35,159 nucleotides of DNA from Neobacillus cucumis (lineage in GTDB: Bacteria > Bacillota > Bacilli > Bacillales > Cytobacillaceae), in assembly GCF_002860255.1 (NCBI RefSeq), contig NZ_PGVE01000048.1, positions 1 through 35,159 on the forward strand. Direction: 5' to 3'. The position numbers and the translations under genes are program-made. This document shows positions 7,209 to 14,949 of this stretch, in pieces (the first letter of the stretch is position 1; each line of letters opens with the position of its first letter). The notes below the pieces were generated by a model, which was not told the DNA's origin, did no database searches, and saw only the letters and a list, made by a program, of their open reading frames with translations.

Positions 7209-7985
7209 ATGATAAATAGATTTAGTAACCAGCAATTTCTTGAAATAGTTAATGATGAAAATAAATTAGATATAGGATCTTTTAAGATATTGCTTGAGCA
7301 ATTTTATGGAGAGAGAAATGAACTTGATTTCAAGGAAAGTATGATTGAAGTTCACAAATTGGCAAAATTGATATTAGCAATGGCAAATTCCGGTGGGGGT
7401 ACAATAGTTTTTGGAATAACAGATGATACTAATGAAGCTGTCGGACTTAACGAAACAGACGTTGAAGATCCAACTGATTTAGAAAGGAAATTAAGAAATA
7501 TTATTCCTGATCAGTTACAATTTGATTCTCAAATTATTAGATACCCACAACATGAAGTATATTTAAATTTAAGCGGTAAATTATTTTTTATCATTTATGT
7601 TCTAAATGAAGAAAGATATATTCCATTTCTCTCTAAAAGACCAACAACTGGTATTGAAACAAATCGAATTTATATTCGAAGAAACGCTTCGATTGAGGAA
7701 GCAAATAATTATGAAATCGAACAAATGATCATCAAAAGAGTACATAGTGTATACTCAGACCTTTCATCACTAGATCTTCAAGAACACCTGCAACAATTAA
7801 AAATACTATATACGAATATTAGTGAATATGAAATGAAGTCACCATTTGAAAATATAAATAAACTTGGAATTTATAACAAAGTAATAAATAGATCATACCC
7901 TACAGAATCCTTTAATTTGTATATTTCAAGATGTATAGAAAAGAAGAAAAGAAAAATCGAAGAGATCTTAGAAATATTAGAATAA
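7209..7985 (+). CDS. AlbA_2 / Schlafen-AAA-type nucleic-acid-binding protein
   Basis: A 258-residue protein. Residues about 30-150 match the AlbA_2 (divergent AAA_4, Schlafen-like) domain: NELDFKES, then LAKLILAMANSGGGTIVFGI and a VGL segment, with IYIRRNAS closing the domain. The C-terminal about 80 residues are helical and basic. Family members bind nucleic acid or ATP and occur as regulators and in phage-defence loci. GGGGGAAT lies before the ATG. It follows the Xre regulator on the same strand; the pair could be a lysogenic-conversion or exclusion unit, but no activity can be read from sequence. Confidence 0.82.
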   Translation: MINRFSNQQFLEIVNDENKLDIGSFKILLEQFYGERNELDFKESMIEVHKLAKLILAMANSGGGTIVFGITDDTNEAVGLNETDVEDPTDLERKLRNIIPDQLQFDSQIIRYPQHEVYLNLSGKLFFIIYVLNEERYIPFLSKRPTTGIETNRIYIRRNASIEEANNYEIEQMIIKRVHSVYSDLSSLDLQEHLQQLKILYTNISEYEMKSPFENINKLGIYNKVINRSYPTESFNLYISRCIEKKKRKIEEILEILE

Positions 7986-8164
7986 TAACAAATGTACTAT
8001 GGTTATCAAAATATAAATCAATTGGTTAAGAATTGTAGAAACAAGAAAAATTAATTATACTTAATAATAATTTACCTTTTAAAATGTTCATAAATTTGTC
8101 ACAATTCAAATAAACTTCATTTGGTAAAATAGTACCATCGTTGTAAAAAAAAGGGGTACTAGAA

Positions 8165-8311
8165 TTGAGCAGTGAAGAGTTATGTAAAACAATTGAAGTA
8201 ATCAGAATGAAATTGATCGAAGTTGGTATGTCACAGGGTTTAACTGCTTCTGATACTATAAAACTAAGTGAAATATTAGATAAGTTGATAAACATTAAAA
8301 TGGGTGTATAA
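8165..8311 (+). CDS. Spo0E-like aspartyl-phosphate phosphatase
   Basis: A 48-residue protein whose sequence follows the Spo0E/YnzD pattern. An N-terminal helix (EELCKTIEVIRMKLIEVG) leads to GLTASDTIKLSEILDKLIN, corresponding to the family's GL-x6-T-L-x-LSQELDxLLN signature. Family members dephosphorylate Spo0A-P and delay sporulation. The glutamine of SQELD is isoleucine here (SEILD), while the aspartate is kept. The start is TTG with AAAGGGGT upstream; a terminator follows nine bases after the stop. Being phage-borne, it probably biases the host against sporulation. Confidence 0.85.
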   Translation: MSSEELCKTIEVIRMKLIEVGMSQGLTASDTIKLSEILDKLINIKMGV

Positions 8312-8319
8312 AAATAAGT

Positions 8320-8347
8320 TCCTCTCTATTAAGAAAGGGCTTTTTTT
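8320..8347 (+). terminator. Terminator of the Spo0E-like gene
   Basis: Stem TCCTCTCT/AGAAAGGG (one C-A mismatch on the plus strand, G-U on the other) with ATTA loop, followed by TTTTTTT. It is usable in both directions. Confidence 0.7.
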
Positions 8348-8424
8348 ATTTCACAAATATGACACAAGGTATTTGTCATTTTCTGTCTAAATAACAAAGT
8401 ATCCAATAATTAGGAAGTGATTAG

Positions 8425-8640
8425 ATGAAAGTAGGAGAAAAGCAAACATTTGTGTATTTACCTTGGTTAGACAAATTCATTGAAGCTGCTGATACAATCG
8501 AGGAAACTGTCAGAAGGATAAATGAAGAGGAAGTAAAAAGAGAACTGGAAGATAAAAAGATGTTAAGAAGACTTAAAAGAGAAAATCCCGGTAAACACAT
8601 TATGAAAGCTGGAGATGGATATAAAAAATGTTGCGAGTAA
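8425..8640 (+). CDS. Small basic helical protein of unknown function
   Basis: A 71-residue protein, predicted almost all helix after residue 15, with dense E/R/K runs (TVRRINEEEVKREL) suggesting a coiled coil or nucleic-acid contact. It ends in a Cys pair. AGGAAG precedes the ATG at about nine bases. The next gene overlaps its last 26 bases. No family recognised. Confidence 0.55.
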   Translation: MKVGEKQTFVYLPWLDKFIEAADTIEETVRRINEEEVKRELEDKKMLRRLKRENPGKHIMKAGDGYKKCCE

Positions 8641-8851
8641 AATAAGAAGTAATTGTCCAGAGCGTTTGTTGATTGAACCACATTTTAAAAGGCAAAGGGA
8701 CTTTCAAAATAATCAAAATGTCGATAATATAAGTTCAACTCATTTAGCAACCATGCTTAACATATTAGGAGGTAACCAGCTATCCAATCGGACTTTTGAA
8801 GAGGCATTAGAATCATTAAAACAAAATATAGGACTACATTATAATAAATAA
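8615..8851 (+). CDS. Small unknown protein overlapping its upstream gene
   Basis: A 78-residue hydrophilic protein with no recognisable domain. The C-terminal half (HLATMLNILGG, then EEALESLKQNIGLHY) looks helical. The ATG at 8615 follows GGAG with almost no spacing, so the exact start is uncertain, and translational coupling to the overlapping upstream gene is likely. A terminator lies 30 bases after the stop. Confidence 0.5.
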   Translation: MDIKNVASKIRSNCPERLLIEPHFKRQRDFQNNQNVDNISSTHLATMLNILGGNQLSNRTFEEALESLKQNIGLHYNK

Positions 8852-8880
8852 CATGGCAGGAAAAAGAAAAAAAATTAGAA

Positions 8881-8905
8881 CCCCTCTCAACTGAGAAGGG
8901 CTTTT
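8881..8905. terminator. Bidirectional terminator
   Basis: CCCCTCTC/GAGAAGGG around AACT with CTTTTG on the plus side and TTCTAATTTTTTTT on the minus side. It separates the plus-strand cluster from the minus-strand gene at 8967. Confidence 0.65.
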
Positions 8906-8966
8906 GTTGTGAAGGGAAAACGGTAACTCATGGTAAATATATCTTTTCTTATAGAACAGAAATTAT

Positions 8967-9212
8967 TCATATTAATTGTTTAATTATCAATTCAGAAAAA
9001 TGAACAAGTTTTATTTCTTTATAAGATGCTCCTTCTTCAGTTATTTCACAATATCCTGATGAATATTGATGAAGCATAATATAATCTTTACCCTCAAATA
9101 TTACAGGGATTTTAGTCATAGTTATCACATCCAATAGTTTTATATTATCATAATGTAACCGTATGCATTTGTCTGTGTCTAGCTGATGACATATTTTTTG
9201 AAACTTTGCCAT
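8967..9212 (-). CDS. Small unknown protein
   Basis: An 81-residue mixed alpha/beta protein without signal or membrane segment (contains PVIFEGKDYIMLHQYSSGYCEI). It is the only minus-strand frame in this cluster and is followed by a terminator at 8881. The ribosome binding site (GAGAAAAG) is weak. No family recognised; it may be an immunity or control gene by position only. Confidence 0.5.
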   Translation of the reverse strand: MAKFQKICHQLDTDKCIRLHYDNIKLLDVITMTKIPVIFEGKDYIMLHQYSSGYCEITEEGASYKEIKLVHFSELIIKQLI

Positions 9213-9278
9213 ACTTTTCTCGTATTAATAATAAAATTCAAATGGACTAGATAAAAAGAAAAATAGGGGGAAATTACA

Positions 9279-9632
9279 ATGAGTGAAATTACAGTAAATG
9301 TAAATCAAAATTATGTAGCACAAACAGAAAGTAAGTCTTATTTTGATGGTGGATTATTACAGTATATCGGTTGGTCTATTTTAGGTTTTTTAGTTACGGT
9401 CTGTACCTTTGGAATTTGTTATCCTTGGTCAATCACAATGATTTTAGGATGGAAAACTAGACATACTGTGATTAATGGAAGAAGATTACAGTTCACAGGT
9501 TCAGCAATCGGATTATTTGGGAATTGGATTAAATGGTGGTTATTAACGATTATTACTTTAGGAATCTATAGTTTTTGGTTATTTATTGCTATGGAGAAAT
9601 GGAAAACTAAACATACTGTGTTTGCAGATTAA
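9279..9632 (+). CDS. YjgN/DUF898-type small membrane protein
   Basis: A 117-residue protein with two long hydrophobic stretches (about 29-57 and 81-103). Each is followed by the repeated motif WKTRHTV (58-64) or WKTKHTV (107-113), an internal duplication typical of the DUF898/YjgN family. ATAGGGGGA lies at good distance before the ATG. The function of the family is not established. It follows the Spo0E-like cluster on the same strand and may belong to the same lysogenic-conversion set. Confidence 0.75.
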   Translation: MSEITVNVNQNYVAQTESKSYFDGGLLQYIGWSILGFLVTVCTFGICYPWSITMILGWKTRHTVINGRRLQFTGSAIGLFGNWIKWWLLTIITLGIYSFWLFIAMEKWKTKHTVFAD

Positions 9633-9645
9633 TGGGGAATTTAAA

Positions 9646-9797
9646 ATGACCATAAATAAAATTAGAAAGATTTTATATCAACTGCTAAAATTTTTAGGAA
9701 TATTAACGCAGTAAAGAAAGGAAAAGTAGGTCAGAGATTAGAAAGAAGAATAGTCGGTAAGACTACAGGAAAATTTATAGGAAAACTGTTTAAATAA
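9646..9797 (+). pseudogene. Frameshifted gene for a small basic protein
   Basis: The frame begins MTINKIRK and then leaves the coding frame. Adding one base after the AAG at codon 8 restores an uninterrupted 50-codon gene ending in a very basic tail with KTTGKFIGKLFK. The downstream frame has no start codon of its own. Such short basic C-termini occur in small phage membrane-active or DNA-binding proteins, but I cannot name it. It ends at the terminator shared with the tape measure gene. Confidence 0.45.
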
Positions 9798-9798
9798 A

Positions 9799-9822
9799 GC
9801 CCTCCATTTGGAAGGCTTTTTT
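9799..9822. terminator. Bidirectional terminator after the tape measure gene
   Basis: Stem GCCCTCC/GGAAGGC around ATTT, with TTTTTT on the plus side and TTTATTT on the minus side. On the minus strand the stem has one G-U pair only. It closes the late operon immediately downstream of the tape measure stop. Confidence 0.8.
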
Positions 9823-12079
9823 ACATTTTAACGCCCATAATATTGACTCCTCTTTCAATAGAGCCGAATATATAATCTGAAACTCTTTCCATTTCCCTTT
9901 TATCTAACTTATTTGGAACATTAAAAGTAATGTTGTTATGTAATGTTAATTGTTGATTAGATGTATTATTTGATACAGAATCAGAGCCAAATCTTGATAT
10001 TATCCTGTCAAATACTGCATCTGCGAATGGAGCCATATAAGCAGGATTATCTAGAGGAATAATCGCTTCCTTACCAGCCTCACCAACCCCGTAGAGCATT
10101 GTTCTATCCGCAATACCACCAGTTGCCCACCATGAAACATCAAAATCAGGATAGGGAATACCCAATGAAGTTTTCTTCATTGAAACTGATACATGAGGAA
10201 GTTTTAAATCAGGTAAAGACCAATCAAAATCAAAAGCATTCTTGATTTTTTCAACTATCCCTAAAACTGTTTCTTTTGCTGTTTGGACTGGGTTTGTAAT
10301 AGCATCTTTAACTTTTCCAAAAATAGTTGAAGCCTTATTCCAAATGCTGTCAAAAATATCAGATACAGTTGAAACCATAGAATCAAATTTACCCTTAACT
10401 GAATCATAAATAGAACCAACTGTATTACTGAAAAATGTTTTAATTCCATTCCAAATGGTTGAAATCGTATTACTTATTACAGTGGATACTGAATTAATAA
10501 CCCCCTTAATAGCATTTATACCAGTATTAACAATCCCTTGGATAGCATCCCAAACACCTCCAAATATTTGCTTAATACCACTCCATGCTCTCTCCCAATC
10601 ACCTGTAACAATTCCTAATACGGTATTAATAACACCGCGAATAACCTCTAAAACACCTGAAATAGTCTGTGAGATACCTTCCCAAGCAGTTTTAGCAAAA
10701 TTCATAATATCATCACCGTATTTCTGCCAAATTACTTGGATAGCTCCCATGATATCAGTAATAATACCTTTAATAGTTCCTAGAATAGTTGAAATAGTAT
10801 CCCTTATTTTTCCAAACGATGAGCCAGAAGAAGTTTCAGTTTCTTGGAAAGCTGCAACAATTGATTTTACTACACTAACAAAACCAGTAATAAAACCACC
10901 AATTGCACTAAATACAGTGGACATAGTGTCTTGTATCTGTGGTAAATGAGCAGTAAACCAATTTGCAAATTCAGAAAGTAATGGAAGTACATTCTTTTGC
11001 ATAGGTTCAAGCAAACCAGTCAATAGGTTTCTTTTTATCCCCTGAAAAGCTTCTCCAAGGGAATTATATTTTACTTCATTAATTTTACCTAGAGCATCTT
11101 TAGCTAATGAAGCATTATCGCCAATTTGAGAAAAGGCTCTAATACCTTCAATTCCTAAGTCCTCAAACTGAGTACCGAATAGAGCAACTCCTGCTGCGTT
11201 CTGTGCTACAGGGTCTTTCATATTCAATAATGAAGATACAACCTTATTAAAAGCTGATTGTGCTGTATCACCACCAGCCGCAAATTGTTTCGTCATTTGC
11301 TCTGCATTAAGTCCTAATGCTTGAAATCCTTGTGCAGATGTTTTTGATCCATCTTTTGCAAGAATGTTAAATTCCTTCATTGCATCCCCGACTTTATCAA
11401 CAGAAAACGCTCCACTTTTTGCCCCATCTATAAGCGCATTAGTGAACTGCTCGGCATCGAAACCTAGTTGTTGAAACTGCACCCCGTACTCATTTAGACT
11501 ATCTAAGAAGTCTCCATTCTTATCTGCACCATTTTGAATACCTTGTGCCATAAGATTAAAAGCTTCTTCAGAAGTTAACCCAAATTGATTCATTAAACCG
11601 TTAGCAGTTCTAGTTGTCTCTTCAATGTCTTTTCCAAATGTATCACGAAGCATTATAGCATTTTGTGTAGTTTTTTCTAAGACTTCACCTGTTAAACCAG
11701 TGTTCTGTTTAACCAATGCCATAGATTCAGCGATATCAGAAAAACTCTCACCAAAATTATTATTGTATATATTTTTAAGGCTCTCTTCCATCCCTGACAT
11801 CTCTTCGTCAGTTGCACCTGTTGAAGCTTGCAAACCGTTTAAAGCTTTGTTTAAATCGTCTGCCATCTTTACACCTGCAACCGCTGCTCCTGCTAATGCA
11901 AGTCCTAAACCAGCTACCGCACCAGTTGCAATTGTTCCGATATTTCCAGCCCACCCTTTTGTTTTATTCTCGTTATTAGTCATTTGTTGCTCTGCATTTT
12001 GCATACTTGTTTCAAATTGTGAAGTATTCAAAACGATTTCTGCACCATATGATCCTAAATCAAAAGCACCTTCACTCAT
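9821..12079 (-). CDS. Tail tape measure protein
   Basis: A 752-residue tail-length ruler and DNA-ejection protein. An Ala/Gly-rich hydrophobic segment (about 48-70) precedes a TP901-type core (about 75-330, e.g. LNKALNGLQASTGATDEEM). A long amphipathic region with repeated WxGI-type units follows (about 430-620). The C-terminus holds GEAGKEAIIPLDNPAYM, typical of complete tape measures. At about 0.15 nm per residue the tail would be near 110 nm. The ATG overlaps the end of the chaperone frame. Unusually, a terminator follows at once and no distal-tail gene is found. Confidence 0.93.
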   Translation of the reverse strand: MSEGAFDLGSYGAEIVLNTSQFETSMQNAEQQMTNNENKTKGWAGNIGTIATGAVAGLGLALAGAAVAGVKMADDLNKALNGLQASTGATDEEMSGMEESLKNIYNNNFGESFSDIAESMALVKQNTGLTGEVLEKTTQNAIMLRDTFGKDIEETTRTANGLMNQFGLTSEEAFNLMAQGIQNGADKNGDFLDSLNEYGVQFQQLGFDAEQFTNALIDGAKSGAFSVDKVGDAMKEFNILAKDGSKTSAQGFQALGLNAEQMTKQFAAGGDTAQSAFNKVVSSLLNMKDPVAQNAAGVALFGTQFEDLGIEGIRAFSQIGDNASLAKDALGKINEVKYNSLGEAFQGIKRNLLTGLLEPMQKNVLPLLSEFANWFTAHLPQIQDTMSTVFSAIGGFITGFVSVVKSIVAAFQETETSSGSSFGKIRDTISTILGTIKGIITDIMGAIQVIWQKYGDDIMNFAKTAWEGISQTISGVLEVIRGVINTVLGIVTGDWERAWSGIKQIFGGVWDAIQGIVNTGINAIKGVINSVSTVISNTISTIWNGIKTFFSNTVGSIYDSVKGKFDSMVSTVSDIFDSIWNKASTIFGKVKDAITNPVQTAKETVLGIVEKIKNAFDFDWSLPDLKLPHVSVSMKKTSLGIPYPDFDVSWWATGGIADRTMLYGVGEAGKEAIIPLDNPAYMAPFADAVFDRIISRFGSDSVSNNTSNQQLTLHNNITFNVPNKLDKREMERVSDYIFGSIERGVNIMGVKM

Positions 12080-12377
12080 TATTTTTCACCTGCCTTTTTA
12101 AAACCACTTAAATTACTCAACTTACCAAAATCAGGAGTAGTTACTTTTAATCGTTCTACTTTGGCTAAATAATCTCGCCCTTCTTCCGTTTGTTTCAAAT
12201 CCATAATTTGATTTTCTCTTAAAAGAGATAAATAAACAGTATAAGGGAGTCCCATTATCTCTTTGAAACTCATTTTAGTTTTTCTTTGTAAATAAGCTAT
12301 ATTGGGCATTATTCTACTTTCTTCAATAGCCTGATTTCCCTTCTCATTACCTACTATGGGGAGAGAAGGGAAAGTTA
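12079..12377 (-). CDS. Frameshift-accessed C-terminal half of the tail assembly chaperone (gpGT-type)
   Basis: This frame is open from the slippery site to the TGA/ATG overlap with the tape measure gene. Its internal ATG (12307-12309) has no ribosome binding site. The stretch before that ATG (PSLPIVGNEKGNQAIEES) is also uninterrupted, so entry by -1 frameshift from the upstream chaperone gene is the best explanation. That gives a fusion of about 200 residues, the G/GT arrangement of siphophages that recruits the tape measure protein to the tail tube. Confidence 0.72.
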
Positions 12378-12689
12378 GTTTGGGTTTGAACTGATTTTGT
12401 TCATTCTTTCCCTATAATGCTTCATAATTGCAATCTTTTGGGTATGATGTAATTTTCTAACCCACTGTTCATCAATATCATTTAACTGAGAGAAAAGAAT
12501 AAAAATAATTTTGTCGTGTAATTTTAGTTGCTCTTCCTCTTTTTTTGTTTTCTTCATTTGTTGCTCTAAGTGATAAATGTTAAGGATATCTTCAGTTGAA
12601 TAAGAAGTTGACATTTTATAAATTTCTCCACCAATTTTAAATTCAATTGGTTCATTAACTAATAAATCTAAATCAATAATTTCTGACAT
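12375..12689 (-). CDS. Tail assembly chaperone (gpG-type)
   Basis: A 104-residue, mostly helical protein in the fixed slot between tail tube and tape measure genes. It begins with a beta-rich segment (PIEFKIGGEIYKMST) followed by helices with many Lys/Glu. It ends NPN-stop, with CCCAAAC immediately before the TAA. The short form is the free chaperone; a fraction of ribosomes should continue into the 12079-12377 frame. An AAGGAG site precedes the ATG. Confidence 0.8.
   Translation of the reverse strand: MSEIIDLDLLVNEPIEFKIGGEIYKMSTSYSTEDILNIYHLEQQMKKTKKEEEQLKLHDKIIFILFSQLNDIDEQWVRKLHHTQKIAIMKHYRERMNKISSNPN
12378..12384 (-). other. -1 programmed frameshift site CCCAAAC
   Basis: The heptamer C-CCA-AAC is in the X-XXY-YYZ register of the chaperone gene and is followed directly by TAA. 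A -1 slip enters the only long open frame downstream. Confidence 0.75.
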
Positions 12690-12720
12690 TCTTTTTCACT
12701 CCTTTTAATTTTGGACAATC

Positions 12721-12744
12721 AAAAAAGGAAGGTTTTACCCTTCC
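12721..12744 (-). terminator. Partial terminator within the tail operon
   Basis: Minus-strand stem GGAAGG/CCTTCC around GTAAAA with TTTTTT, between the tail tube and chaperone genes. It would lower expression of chaperone and tape measure relative to the abundant tube protein. Confidence 0.7.
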
Positions 12745-12752
12745 CTAAATCA

Positions 12753-13289
12753 TTAGATTTCTTCAACGATTTCAACTAAGTTCCCATCGTTTTTACCTAC
12801 TACAGCAAGGGCTTTGAATTCTGCATCAATTACAGTTTCCTTTTCTTTATCAAAAGTTAATTCGAAACCTGATTGAGCCTGTGCTTTAAAAACATTCACT
12901 GTTAATGTCTTACCATCAGGCTTTGTATGTACAAATCGAAGGTAGTTAATAGGAATGTTCTTCATTCCACCTACACCTACTCGTCTTGTTCCATTTGTTG
13001 TATCTTCTGAATAATAAGCCGCACTTAACTTCTCAATATTTTGCAAATCCCAAGTTAAAATACCTGATTTAAAAGTAACTTCTTCATCAGTTTTAAAACT
13101 TGCAATAGTCCCACGATTACCTGATTTAACCTCATAAAATGAAGGCTTAAATGTTAGTGCTGCACCTCCACTAATTGCCCCTACATTTGATAAAGCTACA
13201 CTAATTTCTGTTTCCGTTGCAGTTGGGGAAACGACACCAATAAATAAATCTCCACTACCTAAAAGGTAAGTATCTTCTGCTACCGCCAT
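12753..13289 (-). CDS. Major tail tube protein
   Basis: A 178-residue protein expected to form the hexameric rings of the siphophage tail tube. It is beta-rich, begins MAVAEDTYLLGSGDLFIG and contains GAISGGAALTFKPSFYEVKSG, features typical of tube proteins of Gram-positive siphophages. AGAGGGTG precedes the ATG. Position after the tail terminator gene and before the chaperones, with a downstream partial terminator, agrees with a highly expressed structural gene. Confidence 0.87.
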   Translation of the reverse strand: MAVAEDTYLLGSGDLFIGVVSPTATETEISVALSNVGAISGGAALTFKPSFYEVKSGNRGTIASFKTDEEVTFKSGILTWDLQNIEKLSAAYYSEDTTNGTRRVGVGGMKNIPINYLRFVHTKPDGKTLTVNVFKAQAQSGFELTFDKEKETVIDAEFKALAVVGKNDGNLVEIVEEI

Positions 13290-13304
13290 TTATAAACACC
13301 CTCT

Positions 13305-13691
13305 CTAATTAGCTTTAATATTAAAAGTTAACGTTTGTTCGAAAACTTCGTAATCAGGATAAAAAACAATTCCACTACCACCTGCATGCTTTGAAGAATA
13401 AATGATTGTTTCATTGATTTTTACACCTGTTTTTTTCTTATGAAATAAAAAAAGAAGCCTATTTGAAATAGACTCCAACAATAAAACATCTTTAGTTGTT
13501 ACACGGATATCACAACGATATTGAGTAGTTCCCTCACTTGCAAGAAATGGAGAAACCTCATATACAATGTTAGGATGATCTTCATTATTGAAAGCTTCAT
13601 AGGAGTTAATACGCTTGTTTTTATCGGTGTATCCAACTAAACTTAATAATTTTTGGTCGGACAATATATACTTAAGAACTGTTTTAATCAT
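13305..13691 (-). CDS. Tail terminator/completion protein
   Basis: A 128-residue alpha/beta protein in the slot held by the tail-terminator (gp17/gpU-type) gene. The first 8 bases overlap the upstream gp10-like gene. The C-terminal half has the alternating strands of that fold (IVFYPDYEVFEQTLTFNI). The protein would cap the tail tube end for head joining. Identification rests mainly on gene order. Confidence 0.7.
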   Translation of the reverse strand: MIKTVLKYILSDQKLLSLVGYTDKNKRINSYEAFNNEDHPNIVYEVSPFLASEGTTQYRCDIRVTTKDVLLLESISNRLLFLFHKKKTGVKINETIIYSSKHAGGSGIVFYPDYEVFEQTLTFNIKAN

Positions 13692-14091
13692 TTACACCCA
13701 TGCCCCCTTTGATTCTGTCTTGAATTTCTCCTACATTCTCTTCAATTGCTGGACGTATAAACGGTTGTTTAGGTGTTCCTGGGTGGTTAACCTCATCCAC
13801 CGTAACCCATTTTCCATCAATCCTTATTTTCAAAGGTTTTCCATCCTTACGTTTAATTGAGTGAGGATTACTCCCTTCCTCAACTGAAGGGGCATACTCT
13901 AAATTAGTTCCTACTTTCGCACGATTAATATTATCATCATGTTGTGTAACATGTGTAATCCTTCTTCTAAGATCGCCAGTTTTTACTGGAGCACGTTGCT
14001 TTGCTTCTGCTTCTACAAAAATAGCAATATCCTCTAATGTTTGCTGTCTTTTTCGTTTCATATCTTCAATGGCATCCTGAAAACGACTCAT
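13684..14091 (-). CDS. HK97-gp10-like tail-completion protein
   Basis: A 135-residue protein of the HK97 gp10/SPP1 gp16.1-17 neighbourhood. The signature AKQRAPVKTGDLRRRITH (about 30-47) and the later YAPSVEEGSNPHSIKRK and PGTPKQPFIRPAIEE are characteristic. It acts at the head-tail interface or tail end during assembly. The stop overlaps the start of the tail terminator gene. Confidence 0.85.
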   Translation of the reverse strand: MSRFQDAIEDMKRKRQQTLEDIAIFVEAEAKQRAPVKTGDLRRRITHVTQHDDNINRAKVGTNLEYAPSVEEGSNPHSIKRKDGKPLKIRIDGKWVTVDEVNHPGTPKQPFIRPAIEENVGEIQDRIKGGMGVND

Positions 14092-14117
14092 TATTTCACC
14101 TTCTTAATGAGGACTTC

Positions 14118-14408
14118 TTAATGATTGTCATATGCAGTAAACTCAGTTACTTCAAAATCTAGTCCATTGTATTCAATGATTGATTTGATCCTAATTTTGT
14201 CATTAGGAAGACAGAAAACACGATTAGAAACTTCTACCATTACACCATATCTTTGTTCAGCCATCTTTGAAGAATACGGTTCAACTTCAGCAAGAAAAGG
14301 TGTTTTTGTTGGAATATCTTCATAAATAGGACGGTCAAATTCGTCCATACCTGAAGGAGTATCACTTTGTACAGTTTCAATGATATAAATAGTTTTACTT
14401 AATCTCAT
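14118..14408 (-). CDS. Head-tail closure/adaptor protein
   Basis: A 96-residue, beta-rich protein in the position of SPP1 gp16-type head-closure proteins. It contains the pattern FLAEVEPYSSKMAEQRYGV and ends YNGLDFEVTEFTAYDNH, typical of the family's small beta-barrel. The ATG overlaps the upstream connector stop as ATGA. It would seal the DNA-filled head at the connector. Confidence 0.75.
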   Translation of the reverse strand: MRLSKTIYIIETVQSDTPSGMDEFDRPIYEDIPTKTPFLAEVEPYSSKMAEQRYGVMVEVSNRVFCLPNDKIRIKSIIEYNGLDFEVTEFTAYDNH

Positions 14409-14728
14409 AGAAATTTCACCTTTGCATGTCGGTTTAATCGATTCATGATATTAGGTGGATATTCCGTTAAAAAAGACTGACTTAAACTTCCTTTACCTTC
14501 AGATTGAACATTTTCAATACCCCTTTGTCTATATTGAAAAGCAACCATTTGACTAACGACTGTATATAAAGTTGTAGGAACTTCTGAAACATTGCAATAA
14601 TCATATATAAAATCAATAGCATTCTGAAAATAATATTCAAAAAGAGTATCATTATTTGAATCTAATTGCATATCTAAAATTAATTTTGCTTTTTCAATAA
14701 TATCCCACTGTTCTAAGTCTTCCAACAT
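14405..14728 (-). CDS. Head-tail connector protein (gp15/gp6-like)
   Basis: A 107-residue helical protein resembling the SPP1 gp15/HK97 gp6 family. A first helix pair precedes YYFQNAIDFIYDYCN and a C-terminal helix, then TEYPPNIMNRLNRHAKVKFL. It would form the first ring below the portal. Its start overlaps the stop of the 52-residue gene by one base (TAATG), and its end overlaps the adaptor gene. Confidence 0.8.
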   Translation of the reverse strand: MLEDLEQWDIIEKAKLILDMQLDSNNDTLFEYYFQNAIDFIYDYCNVSEVPTTLYTVVSQMVAFQYRQRGIENVQSEGKGSLSQSFLTEYPPNIMNRLNRHAKVKFL

Positions 14729-14886
14729 TATTCACCCACTTTTTCAGGTGACTGCTTATCCTTTTTAGACCTTTTAGTTTCATTTGGCTTTACTTCTTCA
14801 TAATTATTATGATTCTTTAACCGTTTAATATGGTCAGGATCAACTACTTCCCACACTAAACCGGAATCTAAATTCTTAAAAAACAT
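14728..14886 (-). CDS. 52-residue phage structural-region protein
   Basis: The ATG at 14884-14886 has GAGGTGA seven bases upstream, and the frame runs 52 codons to a TAA overlapping the connector's ATG. The N-terminal half (VWEVVDPDHIKRLKNH) is compact; the C-terminal half is a lysine-rich tail. Small proteins of this kind often lie between the capsid and connector genes of Gram-positive siphophages. Function unknown. The coupling and strong ribosome binding site support it as a real gene. Confidence 0.75.
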   Translation of the reverse strand: MFFKNLDSGLVWEVVDPDHIKRLKNHNNYEEVKPNETKRSKKDKQSPEKVGE

Positions 14887-14903
14887 TAATGTCACCTCAC
14901 TAT

Positions 14904-14933
14904 AAAAAACGAGTAGAGAAATTCCCTACTCGT
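14904..14933 (-). terminator. Partial terminator after the capsid gene
   Basis: Minus-strand stem CGAGTAG/CTACTCG around a 9-base loop followed by TTTTTT. It would make capsid transcripts more abundant than those of the following connector genes. Confidence 0.75.
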
Positions 14934-14949
14934 CTATTAAATTATTAGA

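Noticed and set aside
8026..8295. 89-codon minus-strand frame
   Set aside because: It is antisense to the Spo0E-like gene, has no ribosome binding site and mirrors the codons of the plus-strand gene.
10455..12101. Long plus-strand frames inside the tape measure gene
   Set aside because: They are antisense reflections of a helical, Ala/Ile-rich coding sequence and lack ribosome binding sites.
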